Assembly (NCBI GenBank): GCA_001784175.1
Contig: MFPR01000006.1
Location: forward strand, 62,001 to 126,000
Reading direction: 5' to 3'
DNA from: Candidatus Lindowbacteria bacterium RIFCSPLOWO2_12_FULL_62_27
GTDB lineage: Bacteria > Lindowbacteria > 2-12-FULL-62-27
Length of the DNA stretch: 64,000 nt
The notes beneath the pieces were generated by a model. The model had not been told where the DNA came from. It worked only from the letters and a program-made list of their open reading frames with translations, and did no database searches. Each line of letters opens with the position of its first letter. Within the stretch, counting starts at the first letter, position 1. A program made the position numbers and the translations under genes. Shown one piece after another: positions 53,362 to 62,500 of this stretch.

Positions 53362-55446
53362 ATGATGATTACACCACCGGGCCCGTCCGTTTCCGCCGTC
53401 GTCGTCACGTTGCGCGTAGAGCGGTTCATTGCAGATTGCCTGGAGTCGTTGCTCAAGCAGACGCATCCCGTGCGACAGATCGTTGTGGTCGACAACGGGT
53501 CGACGGACGAAACGTGCGCCATTGTCCGGCGCCGGTTTCCGCAGGTACGGCTGATCGAGCTTGGCCGCAACACCGGATTTTGCCACGCCAACAATGTCGG
53601 GTTGCGGGAAACCCAAACGGATTTTGTTCTGTTTGCGAATCCGGACACGATTCTTGAGCCGACGTATCTGCAGGAGGCCATGGCCGCGTTTGAACCCGAT
53701 CCGCGGACCGGCGCGGTGACGGGCAAGCTCCTGAGATTCGACCGGACGACGATTGATTCGGCCGGGCAGGTATTGACCCGAAGCCGGAAAATTCAGGATC
53801 GGGGATATGGCCAGAAGGATGTCGGGCAATTCAACGGGCGGGCGACGGTCGATTCCGTTTGCGGGGCGATGGCGCTGTACCGGCGCGAGATGATCGACGA
53901 GATATCGCTCGACGGCCAACTGTTCGACGAGGATTTTTTCGCATTCTGGGAAGACATGGACGTGGGCTGGAGGGCGAAGCGGGCAGGCTGGGAGGCGAGG
54001 TATGTTCCGACGGCGGTCGCCTACCATTTTCGTGGAGGAAGCCAGGAACGGCACACGGCCTGGACGAACCTGGTTCGAATGAGCGGTCGGTCGGTCGAGT
54101 CGAAATATCACATCGTCAAGAACCGCTGGCTGATGTTGATCAAGAATGAACGCGCGAAGGACTATCTGCTCCGTCTTCCGTTTATTTTGGCCCGGGATAT
54201 CGCCATGCTCGTGTATTTGCTGGTGTCCGCTCCGGCTGCTTTTATGCGACTGTTGCTTGAGCCCGGCATTTTTGTCAGGGCGTGGCAAAAACGGCGGAGA
54301 TTATTGATGAACCTTAAAACATCGATGGCCGACGTGTCTCAATCGCGCCCGAAGGCGATCTGCTTCGTGATCTCGAAACTGGGCGTGGGCGGCGCGGAAA
54401 AAAACCTCCTGCTGTTGACGGGCCGGCTGCCCAGGGACAGGTATGCGCCGGTCGTCCTCTCGCTGGACGGCGAGGGCGAATACGCGGCACGGCTGCGGGC
54501 GGCCGGCGTTCCGGTCTACGCGCTGGGGTTCCCGCGCCCGGCGTTTCTCTGGAGGCTGATCCGTTTTTTCTCACGATGCCCCTTCGATCTTTTTCATGGT
54601 TTCATGTTTCACGGGAATCTCGCGGCGCGCGTGTTTGCGAGGCTGTTGGGCAAGCCGAGCGTGAGCGCCGTGCGTGTGGCCGAGGGCGAGAAGCGCTGGC
54701 ATCTGTGGCTGGATCGATGGACAGCGCGCATGGTGGACCGATACACGGCGAACAGCGCGGCCCTGGCCGGATTCGTGACGGTCCGGCTGGGCGTGCCGGC
54801 CGGCCGGATCCGCGTCATTCCAAACGCGCTGGCGGAAGACGACCTTGAGGGCCTCCCGGACCGCGCACGCGCGCGGCGTGCGCTGGGCCTTCCGGAGGCG
54901 GGCCTCTTCGTGTCCATGGTGGGCCGGCTGCACTTTCAGAAGGACCCGGAAACGTTCGTCCGGGCGGCGCGTGTGATCGCGGCAGAAGTAGAGGGCGTGC
55001 AGTTCGGCATCGCGGGCATCGGCCCGCTGAAGGAACGCCTGGAGCGGATGATCGCCTCCGCAGGACTTGGCGGCCGGTTTCACCTGCTGGGCCTTGTGGA
55101 CGCGCGCGCCGTTTACGCCGCGTCGGACGTGTTCGTGCTGCCGTCGCGTTGGGAGGGATTCCCAAACGCCGCGATCGAAGCGATGGCCGCGGGCAGGCCC
55201 GTTGTCCTCGCCGACTTTGAAGGCGCGTCGGAAGTCGTGGATTACGGCGTCACCGGCATGGTCTTCCCGCGCGGGGACGACCGCGCGCTTTCCGAAGCGG
55301 TGGTAGGCCTGCTGAGAAACGAATCGGCGCGAACGCTGATGGGTCAGAAGGCGCAGGACTCGGCGCTCGCGAAATTCACGGTTGAGAGGTTGGTCAAAGA
55401 CAATATGGCGATTTATGATGAGCTCGTGGCACGGTGCCGGACATAG
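53362..55446 (+). CDS. Two-domain glycosyltransferase, GT2 fused to GT4
   Basis: 694 residues. N-terminal GT2/GT-A domain 1-300: PPGPSVSAVVVTLRVERFIA, VVVDNGSTDET, LGRNTGFCHANNVGLRE, LFANPDTILEP (DxD-like) and the acceptor segment EDFFAFWEDMDVGWRAKRAG. C-terminal GT4/GT-B domain from about 325: KLGVGGAEKNLLLL, VSMVGRLHFQKDP, VLPSRWEGFPNAAIEAMA. Both catalytic modules look complete. It could add two sugars in sequence. The stop codon and last residues come from the MITE that begins at 55433. Confidence 0.9.
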   Translation: MMITPPGPSVSAVVVTLRVERFIADCLESLLKQTHPVRQIVVVDNGSTDETCAIVRRRFPQVRLIELGRNTGFCHANNVGLRETQTDFVLFANPDTILEPTYLQEAMAAFEPDPRTGAVTGKLLRFDRTTIDSAGQVLTRSRKIQDRGYGQKDVGQFNGRATVDSVCGAMALYRREMIDEISLDGQLFDEDFFAFWEDMDVGWRAKRAGWEARYVPTAVAYHFRGGSQERHTAWTNLVRMSGRSVESKYHIVKNRWLMLIKNERAKDYLLRLPFILARDIAMLVYLLVSAPAAFMRLLLEPGIFVRAWQKRRRLLMNLKTSMADVSQSRPKAICFVISKLGVGGAEKNLLLLTGRLPRDRYAPVVLSLDGEGEYAARLRAAGVPVYALGFPRPAFLWRLIRFFSRCPFDLFHGFMFHGNLAARVFARLLGKPSVSAVRVAEGEKRWHLWLDRWTARMVDRYTANSAALAGFVTVRLGVPAGRIRVIPNALAEDDLEGLPDRARARRALGLPEAGLFVSMVGRLHFQKDPETFVRAARVIAAEVEGVQFGIAGIGPLKERLERMIASAGLGGRFHLLGLVDARAVYAASDVFVLPSRWEGFPNAAIEAMAAGRPVVLADFEGASEVVDYGVTGMVFPRGDDRALSEAVVGLLRNESARTLMGQKAQDSALAKFTVERLVKDNMAIYDELVARCRT

Positions 55447-55542
55447 ACTTATAGACTTATTTTGGACCGGAATTTTCCTTGGACGACCCATATCTACCTG
55501 CATCATGGCCGCCAATAAGTCTATAAGTCTATGTGCGGCACC
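55433..55542. mobile_element. 110-bp MITE of the RAYT family (copy B)
   Basis: 29-bp terminal inverted repeats (55433-55461 and 55514-55542) identical to the 57226-58188 element's ends except one base. The right part (GGACGACCCATATC, then a TCAT..GGCC..GCC stretch) also matches the right end of that element, so this copy is an internal-deletion derivative. It encodes the last codons and stop of the glycosyltransferase. Confidence 0.85.
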
Positions 55543-55588
55543 GGGCAGGGGATTGAGTTGATCATCCCACCCATGCTTACATCCCCTC

Positions 55589-57085
55589 ATGCACGCCGAC
55601 TCATCCGTCCCGCGCGTGAAGATATCGCTTTTCCTCGTGCTTGCCGTTTCCGCGTCCATGCTTCCGCTGAAACTGGCCGCAGCGGGATGTTATCCGTGGA
55701 GCCACGATTTTTACAGCGGCGACGCAAAACATGCGCGGGATGATTTCGACAGCGCGATTCGTCTGAATCCGAATGACCTGAACTCGCATTTCAATCTGGG
55801 CCGACTGTATATGTTACTTTGGCAGCACGGCAAGGCGGTACGGGAGTTCAGCGAGGCCATCCGGCTGGATTCCGGAAATCCGTGGTATTACACCTGCCGC
55901 GCCCTCTCGTATGCGGAAATCAAACAGTTCGACAAAAGTCTGGAAGATCGAAAGACGGCGCTTCGCCTCGATCCCAAGAAGGCCTGCCACCATGCGGGAA
56001 TGGCAATTACATACGCATATATGGACCGGCCGAAATGGGCGCTCGATGAATGTGAAAAAGCGTTGAAGATAGATTCGACGTGTGAGGATGCGTACAGGGC
56101 CAGGACCGCAGCGTATGGGGGGCTGTCGCAATATGAGAAGGCCGTCAAGACCATGTACGAGGCGATCCGCCTGCACCCCCAAAGCTTCCAAGTCTATCTG
56201 GAGATGGGCTATCTCCATTACGTGATGGAGAAATATGACAAAGCCGTTCGGTACTTCAGAGAGGCCATTCATCTGGATCCCCGGAATTCTTACGGACCTT
56301 ACTACCTGGGCCTGGCGCATGCGAAGCAGGGTTATTACGAACAAGCCATTGAGGATTATAGCGAGGCCATGCGAATCAACCCGATCTCGGCGGATTATCC
56401 ACAGGCGCGCGGGAAGGCTTACACGATGCTGTCGAAGTATCAAGAAGCCATTCGGGATTACAGTCTGGCCGTTGAACTGGACACCGGCAGGATCGGCGTC
56501 TATTACGATCGGGCGGCGGCGCACTATCGGATCGGCTATTACAGTGAAGCAGTATCAGATTACGAGGCGGCGTACGAACTCGAACCGGATAATGACAGTC
56601 TCAAAGAGAAGGTAAAGGGAGCCCAAAGCATCGTTGAAGAACGAGGCCCGCGGGGTCTGCCGCCGGATCAGTGGATATTTGACAGGGTTGACGGAGTGCC
56701 GGGACCCGGCGCGAAAAAAAAAGCCACGGCCTGCAACGACACAGGCATTCGATACTTCAAAGAGGGGAGGCTCGACAAAGCCCTGGATGAATTCGACGAG
56801 GCCATCCGTCTTTGGCCCCAAGCCGCATTCTATTTTAACAGGGGTTCGGTTCTTCTGAGGAAGAAGCTGTGGCTAAAGGCCATTGGCGACATGACCGATG
56901 CAATTAAGCTTGACCCCAAATTGACTTCCGCCTATTTCGGCCGGGGCGGCGCGTATTACTCGCTGGGCAAGTACAAAGAATCCTTGCAGGATTTCGACGA
57001 GGTTTTCCGGCTTGATCCAAAATTCGCAAATATCGACCGCTACCGGCAATCTGCCGAAGAAATGCTGAAAAAAAAGAAAAAGTAG
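55589..57085 (+). CDS. Exported TPR-repeat protein
   Basis: 498 residues. A signal-like helix (VKISLFLVLAVSASMLPLKL) ends near AAAGC. At least nine TPR units follow, for example AVREFSEAIRLDSGNPWYY, AVRYFREAIHLDPRNSYGP, AIRDYSLAVELDTGRIGVYY and ALDEFDEAIRLWPQ; a linker around residue 360 (RVDGVPGPGAKKKATAC) splits the array. The protein is a periplasmic or envelope-attached scaffold. It follows the glycosyltransferase gene (MITE in between). An internal GTG at 55616 is another possible start. Confidence 0.8.
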   Translation: MHADSSVPRVKISLFLVLAVSASMLPLKLAAAGCYPWSHDFYSGDAKHARDDFDSAIRLNPNDLNSHFNLGRLYMLLWQHGKAVREFSEAIRLDSGNPWYYTCRALSYAEIKQFDKSLEDRKTALRLDPKKACHHAGMAITYAYMDRPKWALDECEKALKIDSTCEDAYRARTAAYGGLSQYEKAVKTMYEAIRLHPQSFQVYLEMGYLHYVMEKYDKAVRYFREAIHLDPRNSYGPYYLGLAHAKQGYYEQAIEDYSEAMRINPISADYPQARGKAYTMLSKYQEAIRDYSLAVELDTGRIGVYYDRAAAHYRIGYYSEAVSDYEAAYELEPDNDSLKEKVKGAQSIVEERGPRGLPPDQWIFDRVDGVPGPGAKKKATACNDTGIRYFKEGRLDKALDEFDEAIRLWPQAAFYFNRGSVLLRKKLWLKAIGDMTDAIKLDPKLTSAYFGRGGAYYSLGKYKESLQDFDEVFRLDPKFANIDRYRQSAEEMLKKKKK

Positions 57086-57089
57086 GATG

Positions 57090-57200
57090 CTGGGTGCGGA
57101 TTCTTTCACTTTGGCGGTTTCCGGATAGACGCGCTTGAACTCCCCAAAATGACCGGCGACGAGTTTGTAGAACGGCGTCTCGGTCGCCCGGCGAGGCTTG
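57090..57200 (-). pseudogene. Fragment of an IS91-family transposase
   Basis: The minus strand encodes KPRRATETPFYKLVAGHFGE, then FKRVYPETAK, which matches the N-terminal block of IS91-type transposases (PR....E.PFY.LV..HF..F..VY.E). The frame ends within 40 codons at both sides; the RAYT element and the TPR gene cut it. No catalytic residue remains. Confidence 0.55.
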
Positions 57201-57225
57201 TGTGGGAATGGTGCCGTGTGGGAAT

Positions 57226-58188
57226 GGTGCCGCACATAGACTTATAGACTTATTGGCGACCAGTATTTTTCCTTGCCCATGCCCCGTGGGATCTAATGAC
57301 AATCATGGGGGTGCGATGGAAGCACTTGCCGATTTCTGTAGGTCCATATCCTTCTTCGTACATAAGTGACATCGCTGTGTGACGGAGCGTACTGATGGTC
57401 CGGTCACGCCTGGGACTGCACAATTCCTGTGGCGAGATCGTTGTTCCCAGAAGCACACGCTGGATGATCTCCTCCGGCGATTTCCTTCCCCGCCTCTCCT
57501 TAAATTTTTGCCCCTCGCGACCTTCACGGCGCCGCTCTATACCGTCCCATTGCTCTTGCGTGCCGATGTAGCCCGGTCCTTCCGGACATTCATAACTTTC
57601 CAGAGCGATGGCTGAACGAAACGCGTTGACACGACCGCGCCCATCAAAGCCCGGTGGATATTCCCAGCACTTCAGTCTGATCCAATCACATTTTTTCCCT
57701 TCAAACCAATACCAGGAACTCCATCTATAATCTGTCACGTTCTTGCAAATGCCCGCATCGGGGGCGTTTCGATGGACGTAACCGACAAGCGTGCGCAAAT
57801 ACGTTTCGTCCAAAACAATTTTACACCCCGGTCGCCCTTGAAACACGTGGCCATTTGTTTTCCGACGCTCATTGAATCGTTTCGCATATTTTGTATGCGC
57901 GGCGTGAAATATCCGGTCAAGCGAAACTTCTCCCTGACGAAGCAAGAGATGTGTGTGATTGGTCATAAGGGAAAAAGAGCCCAACGCACCGCCTCGGCGG
58001 TACAATTCATCATCGAAACACCGCAGGTAACGGACGCGATCATAGGGAGAAAAAAACAATGGCTGACCACGCTGGCCGCGAGCATAAACATGATACCAAT
58101 GGCCCGGTACAAACAGTCTCAACGGACGACCCATATCCTACTTCTATCATCGGCCCGCCAATAAGTCTATAAGTCTATGTCCGGCACC
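57226..58188. mobile_element. Complete REP-associated transposase (RAYT) element with 29-bp inverted ends
   Basis: 963 bp. The left arm at 57226-57254 and right arm at 58160-58188 are inverted repeats starting GGTGCCGCACATAGACTTAT (left) and ending ATGTCCGGCACC (right), one mismatch in 29. The transposase stop (TAA, 57250-57252) is within the left arm. Just outside, short duplications occur: a TGTGGGAATGGTGCCG unit twice on the left and GGCACCGAATCTGACG twice on the right. The element is the likely source of the MITEs at 12889 and 55433. Confidence 0.85.
57250..58134 (-). CDS. REP-associated tyrosine transposase (Y1_Tnp, HUH superfamily)
   Basis: 294 residues. RPLRLFVPGHWYHVYARG is the usual start, LMTNHTHLLL is the HUH pair, HVFQGRPGCKIV follows, and YLRTLVGYVHRNA carries the candidate catalytic Tyr. 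The C-terminus (LRHTAMSLMYEEGYGPTEIG, KCFHRT) is a DnaA-like HTH, as in the larger RAYT subgroup. It nicks single-stranded REP hairpins. Intact length suggests it may still be active. ATG 58134 is within the element, near the right arm. Confidence 0.9.
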   Translation of the reverse strand: MGRPLRLFVPGHWYHVYARGQRGQPLFFSPYDRVRYLRCFDDELYRRGGALGSFSLMTNHTHLLLRQGEVSLDRIFHAAHTKYAKRFNERRKTNGHVFQGRPGCKIVLDETYLRTLVGYVHRNAPDAGICKNVTDYRWSSWYWFEGKKCDWIRLKCWEYPPGFDGRGRVNAFRSAIALESYECPEGPGYIGTQEQWDGIERRREGREGQKFKERRGRKSPEEIIQRVLLGTTISPQELCSPRRDRTISTLRHTAMSLMYEEGYGPTEIGKCFHRTPMIVIRSHGAWARKNTGRQ

Positions 58189-58323
58189 GAATCTGACGCG
58201 GCACCGAATCTGACGGCGTACTTAAATATATAATGTATATATACAAGGACGGATATCAAACTGCACGAGAATAGTATAACAGCCTGTATTTAATTAAGTT
58301 AACAAGTAAATCGTTTGGGTTGA

Positions 58324-58392
58324 TTGACAATTACTAGGATTTGCCCTATATTCTACTTAATCGGTTTAGTAAATCAGTTTAGTGAACCGATT
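58324..58392 (+). promoter_or_regulatory. Consensus promoter and LacI-type operator
   Basis: TTGACA (58324-58329), 17-bp spacer, TATATT (58347-58352). Downstream lies an imperfect inverted repeat AATCGGTTTAGT (58359-58370) / AGTGAACCGATT (58381-58392) with two mismatches. The half-site also recurs as a direct repeat (CGGTTTAGT, CAGTTTAGT, CGATTTAGT). Its position over the start point fits repression by the adjacent LacI protein. The rest of 58189-58456 is AT-rich with no gene. Confidence 0.75.
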
Positions 58393-58456
58393 TAGTTTGC
58401 CCGAATGTCCACAATAGATGCAAGACCGAGTACAAAAGGGTGAGGTACCCAAACAA

Positions 58457-59566
58457 ATGGCGAACGGCAACGGACCGAAGGCTGCGACGATTGAGATGGT
58501 GGCGGCGGAGGCAGGGGTTTCCAAGACGACGGTATCATTTGTGTTGAACAACAATCCGACCATCAGTTCCGCCACGCGCGAGCGCGTTCTGCAGGCGATC
58601 GCGAAGCTGGGGTATCACCCGAACGTACACGCGCGGAATTTGTCCTCGCAGAAATCCCGGACGGTCTGCGTACTGGTTCCGGAGATCGGGCGGATATTCG
58701 AGGACCCCTATTTTGCGCGCGCGATCGGCGGCGTGTACGACGAGATTGAAGCCGCGGAATACAACCTGATCCTCAAGAAGACATCCTTTCAGTTCGCCAG
58801 GGAAAAGGAATATCTGAATTTGTTCCGCCGCGCCGAGATCGGCGGGATGCTGTACATCGGCTCGACGCTGGACGACGACTACTTGAAGGATTTCGTGAGC
58901 ACCCACCACCCGTTTGTTCTGGTCAACAGTTACCTGCCTGAGATTCCCATTCCGTGCGTCATTGCGGACAACGTGAAGATGGGCTATTCGGCCACAAAGC
59001 ATCTCATCGATCTCGGTCATCAGCGGATCGGCCATGTCCGGGGCTCGACCAACACGGTCACGGCGATGGACCGGTGCGAGGGCTACAAGAAGGCGCTGGC
59101 GGAGGCCGGCATCGTGTTTGACGCGTCGCTGGTCGCGGACGGCCATTACAGCCGGAACGAGTCGGCGTCGGCCGCGCGGAAACTTCTGGAGCTGCCGGTC
59201 CGCCCGACGGCGATTTACGCGTGCAACGACATCATGGCCATGGGCGTGCAGGACGCGTTGAAGACCTCGGGCCTTCGCCGGATCAGCGACTGCGCGGTGG
59301 TGGGGTCGGACAACATCGAGATGTCGAGGTTCACGCACCCGCCGCTGACGACCGTGAACATGCCGATCTACGAAATCTCTCGTGCCGCCGTCCGTCTGCT
59401 GTTCGATCTCATGGAGGGAAAGCTGCCGAACGGCAGCGCGAAGCAGGTGATGGATACGTATCTCGTGGTGAGGGAATCGTGCGGCGCGAAGCATCAGCCG
59501 CGCCGCCGCGCCGACGGATGGACGCGCTCGTCGGACGCGTCCGTGGGGGGACGGACCAAGAAATGA
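58457..59566 (+). CDS. LacI-family transcriptional regulator
   Basis: 369 residues from ATG 58457 (GGTGAGG upstream; 58418 is an alternative). HTH about 10-30 (ATIEMVVAAEAGVSKTTVSF-like, with NNNPTISSATRERV), the hinge helix (YHPNVHARNLSSQKSRTV) and a periplasmic-binding-protein-like effector domain (VCVLVPEIGRIF, DNVKMGYSATKHL, DLGHQRIGHVRGS, AIYACNDIMAMG, VVGSDNIE). A local maltodextrin-type regulator for the downstream amylase is likely; the effector sugar is unknown. Its stop overlaps the amylase start (ATGA). Confidence 0.9.
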   Translation: MANGNGPKAATIEMVAAEAGVSKTTVSFVLNNNPTISSATRERVLQAIAKLGYHPNVHARNLSSQKSRTVCVLVPEIGRIFEDPYFARAIGGVYDEIEAAEYNLILKKTSFQFAREKEYLNLFRRAEIGGMLYIGSTLDDDYLKDFVSTHHPFVLVNSYLPEIPIPCVIADNVKMGYSATKHLIDLGHQRIGHVRGSTNTVTAMDRCEGYKKALAEAGIVFDASLVADGHYSRNESASAARKLLELPVRPTAIYACNDIMAMGVQDALKTSGLRRISDCAVVGSDNIEMSRFTHPPLTTVNMPIYEISRAAVRLLFDLMEGKLPNGSAKQVMDTYLVVRESCGAKHQPRRRADGWTRSSDASVGGRTKK

Positions 59567-62500
59567 GGGAAGGGAGAAAAATTCAGAAGAGACCGCGGGC
59601 GGGGTATGCCCTTCCAGTGCTGGCTCTCTTCTGTATTTTGCTGCCTGCCGCCTCCGCCCACGCATGGGTCCTGTCGGACTTGCAGATCCCCGACACCTGG
59701 GCCGGCCACGCCTACAACCCCTCGCCTTCCGACTGGCGGAAATTCGGCGTCTACCAGCTCATGACCGACCGTTTCTACGACGGCGATCCTTCCAACAACA
59801 ACACGCACAACATGTCGGTGTCCTTCAGCGAGCCTTCGAACGTCATCCCGACCGAAGGCCACCGCCGGACGATCGGCGGCGATTTCAAGGGCCTGACGGA
59901 CCATCTCGATTACATCAAATCCCTCGGATTCGACGTCATCTGGATTTCCGGCCCCCTCTTCGGCACCGAGGCCAACGGCTACGCGCCCACCACCTACAAC
60001 GCGCTGGACCCGAAACTCGGCACGGTCGCCGAGTTTCGCGCGCTGATCGACGCCGCCCACGCGCGGGGGATGTACGTCATCGTCGACTGCGTCGCCAACC
60101 ATTTCGCGAACTGGTTCATCGACCAAGGGTTCAACGGCGGCGGCTGGGGCACGCCTCAGTACAAGACGGGGACCGACAAGCGTTACGGCGCGACGTTCGG
60201 CGACGCGATCGGCACGAACGACTTTCACTACAACGGCAACATCTCGGATTGGAACGACGCCTTCCAGCTCGAGCACGGCGAACTGGTGGGACTGGACGAT
60301 CTGAAGACCGACGAAGCCTACGTGCGCAATTACGTCATCTCGAAATATTCGAACATGATCAAGGCCTTCGACATCGACGGATTCCGGGTGGACGCGATCA
60401 AGCACGTGAACATCTGGGACTGGGCGCAACTGGCGTCGGCCTGGCGCGCCGCCGCGAAGTCCGTCGGCAAAAACAATTTCTTCATGTTCGGCGAGGCCTT
60501 CAGCGGTGGCGACGGCGCCGTGGGCTATTACACCGGCAACAAGGGCGGCACCGGCACGAAGATCATGAACGGGATGATGGACTACGTCTTTTATTTGAGC
60601 GGCCAGCCCTGGAAACTTTTCACGGACCCGTGGGGTCTCAAGGGCTGGATCGCGAACATGAACAACGCGAACTACGACATGGGCCAGGGCGACGGCACGA
60701 CCTGGACGTTCGGCAACATGAACGTGCGGTTTGCGGACAACCACGACGTCGCGCGGTTTTTGTCCTCGGGCGACCAAGACCGGATGCTGTCGGTGGCGGG
60801 CCTGATGACGACGATCGAGGGCGTGGGAGGTCTGTATTACGGAAGCGAGCAGGCGTTCAACACAGGCGGCACGGACGGCCGGGGCGCCTACGCCGCGATG
60901 TTTGACCATCCGTTCCAGTGGGACAACGCGTCCGGCGACAATTTCAATCAGGCGTTCTGGCTCTACAAAAAGATCGCGCGGATGATGGCGGCGCGCCGAC
61001 GGATCGGCGACGGGCTGGGATTCGGCACGACGCTCATGGACCCGCAAAACGGAATTTTCGCCTACAAGCGCGGCTCCGACGCCTTCATCGCGATCAACGG
61101 CACGAACTTCCAGCAGTCGGCGACGTACAACCTCGGCGTGTCGGGCCGGTTCGTCAATCTGGTCGACAGCACCGTCGTGAACGGCCCGACCGTCACGATC
61201 ACGCTGCCGAAATACGAGGTCGGCATCTGGATCAAGGACGGCGACCCGGTGCTCGAGCCGATGGTGACGTCGATCACGCCGTCCCACGGGTCGTCCTATT
61301 CCGGAAGCACGATCACGATCACGTTCGATCAGGCCATGGACCCGGTGACGACCGCGGCGGCCGCGTCGGTGACCCCGAGCGCCGGCGGGACGTGGTCGGT
61401 GAGCGGCAACCAGCTCACGCTCTCGGGCGCGGCGTTTGCGGCGGGCGCGCAGTACACGGTGCGCATCGCGAACACGGCGCGCGCAGCGGGCGCCGGCGGC
61501 AAGGCGATGTTCGGCGGATTTCTCTCGCGGTTCAAGGGCAGTTACGCCTCGCCGGTTGTGAACGGCAACGTCGTGACGTTTAATTATTCGGGCGGCGGTT
61601 CCGCGAAGATCAAAGGATCGTGGCAGATCACGGGCGGCTCGAACGGCAACTACACCGCGGCCTACAGCTCGTCCTGGGTGGGCCCGTCGGAACCGATGGT
61701 GCAGAGCAACGGCCTGTGGACGGTCACGCTGACGCTGACGGCGAACACGACGTTTGAATACGGTTTTGAAATCGACGGCGCCTGGACGAACGACCCCGTC
61801 AACTCGAACCACGCCACCAGCGGCAACGACCGCTTCACCACCGGCAACTCGGTGGTGGCGAACGACAGCGTCCCGCCGGTATTCGGGGGCCTCGCGAGCG
61901 CGGCGGACGCGGTGACGAGCGGCAAGGTGAATCTGAGCTGGACCGCGGCGACGGACTCGTCCCTGCCGGTCAAATACAATATTTACTGGACCAACGACGC
62001 CGGCGTGTCCGCGGCGAAGACCTACGTCGACGCAACGCCGAACGCGACGACTCAGCAGACGACCTATCAGGTGACGGGCCTCGTGAACGGCGACACCTAC
62101 TGGTTCGTGGTGCGCGCCGAGGACGCGACGACCGGCAATGGCGGCCCGGGCGGCGGCAAGGAGGACACGAACCTGGTCGAGCGGCCGGCCCGGCCGACAG
62201 GCGTGTCGTCGCCGGTGGTGAACGGAGCCGTGGCGACGTTCAATTATGTCGGCGGCGCCGTGGCGAAGGTCAAGGGGAGCTGGAAGGTGACGGGCGGGTC
62301 GGCCGGCGTCTACACGGCGATCTACGACACGCAGTGGGACGGCGGGCTTGCGACGCCGATGGTGCTGAACGGCAGTGTATGGACGATCACGCTGACGCTG
62401 GATCCGAACAAAACCTTCGAATACGGATTCGACATCGACGGCGCCTGGACGAACGATCCGCTGAACGCCAATCACGCCGCCAACGGCAACGACCAGCTCA

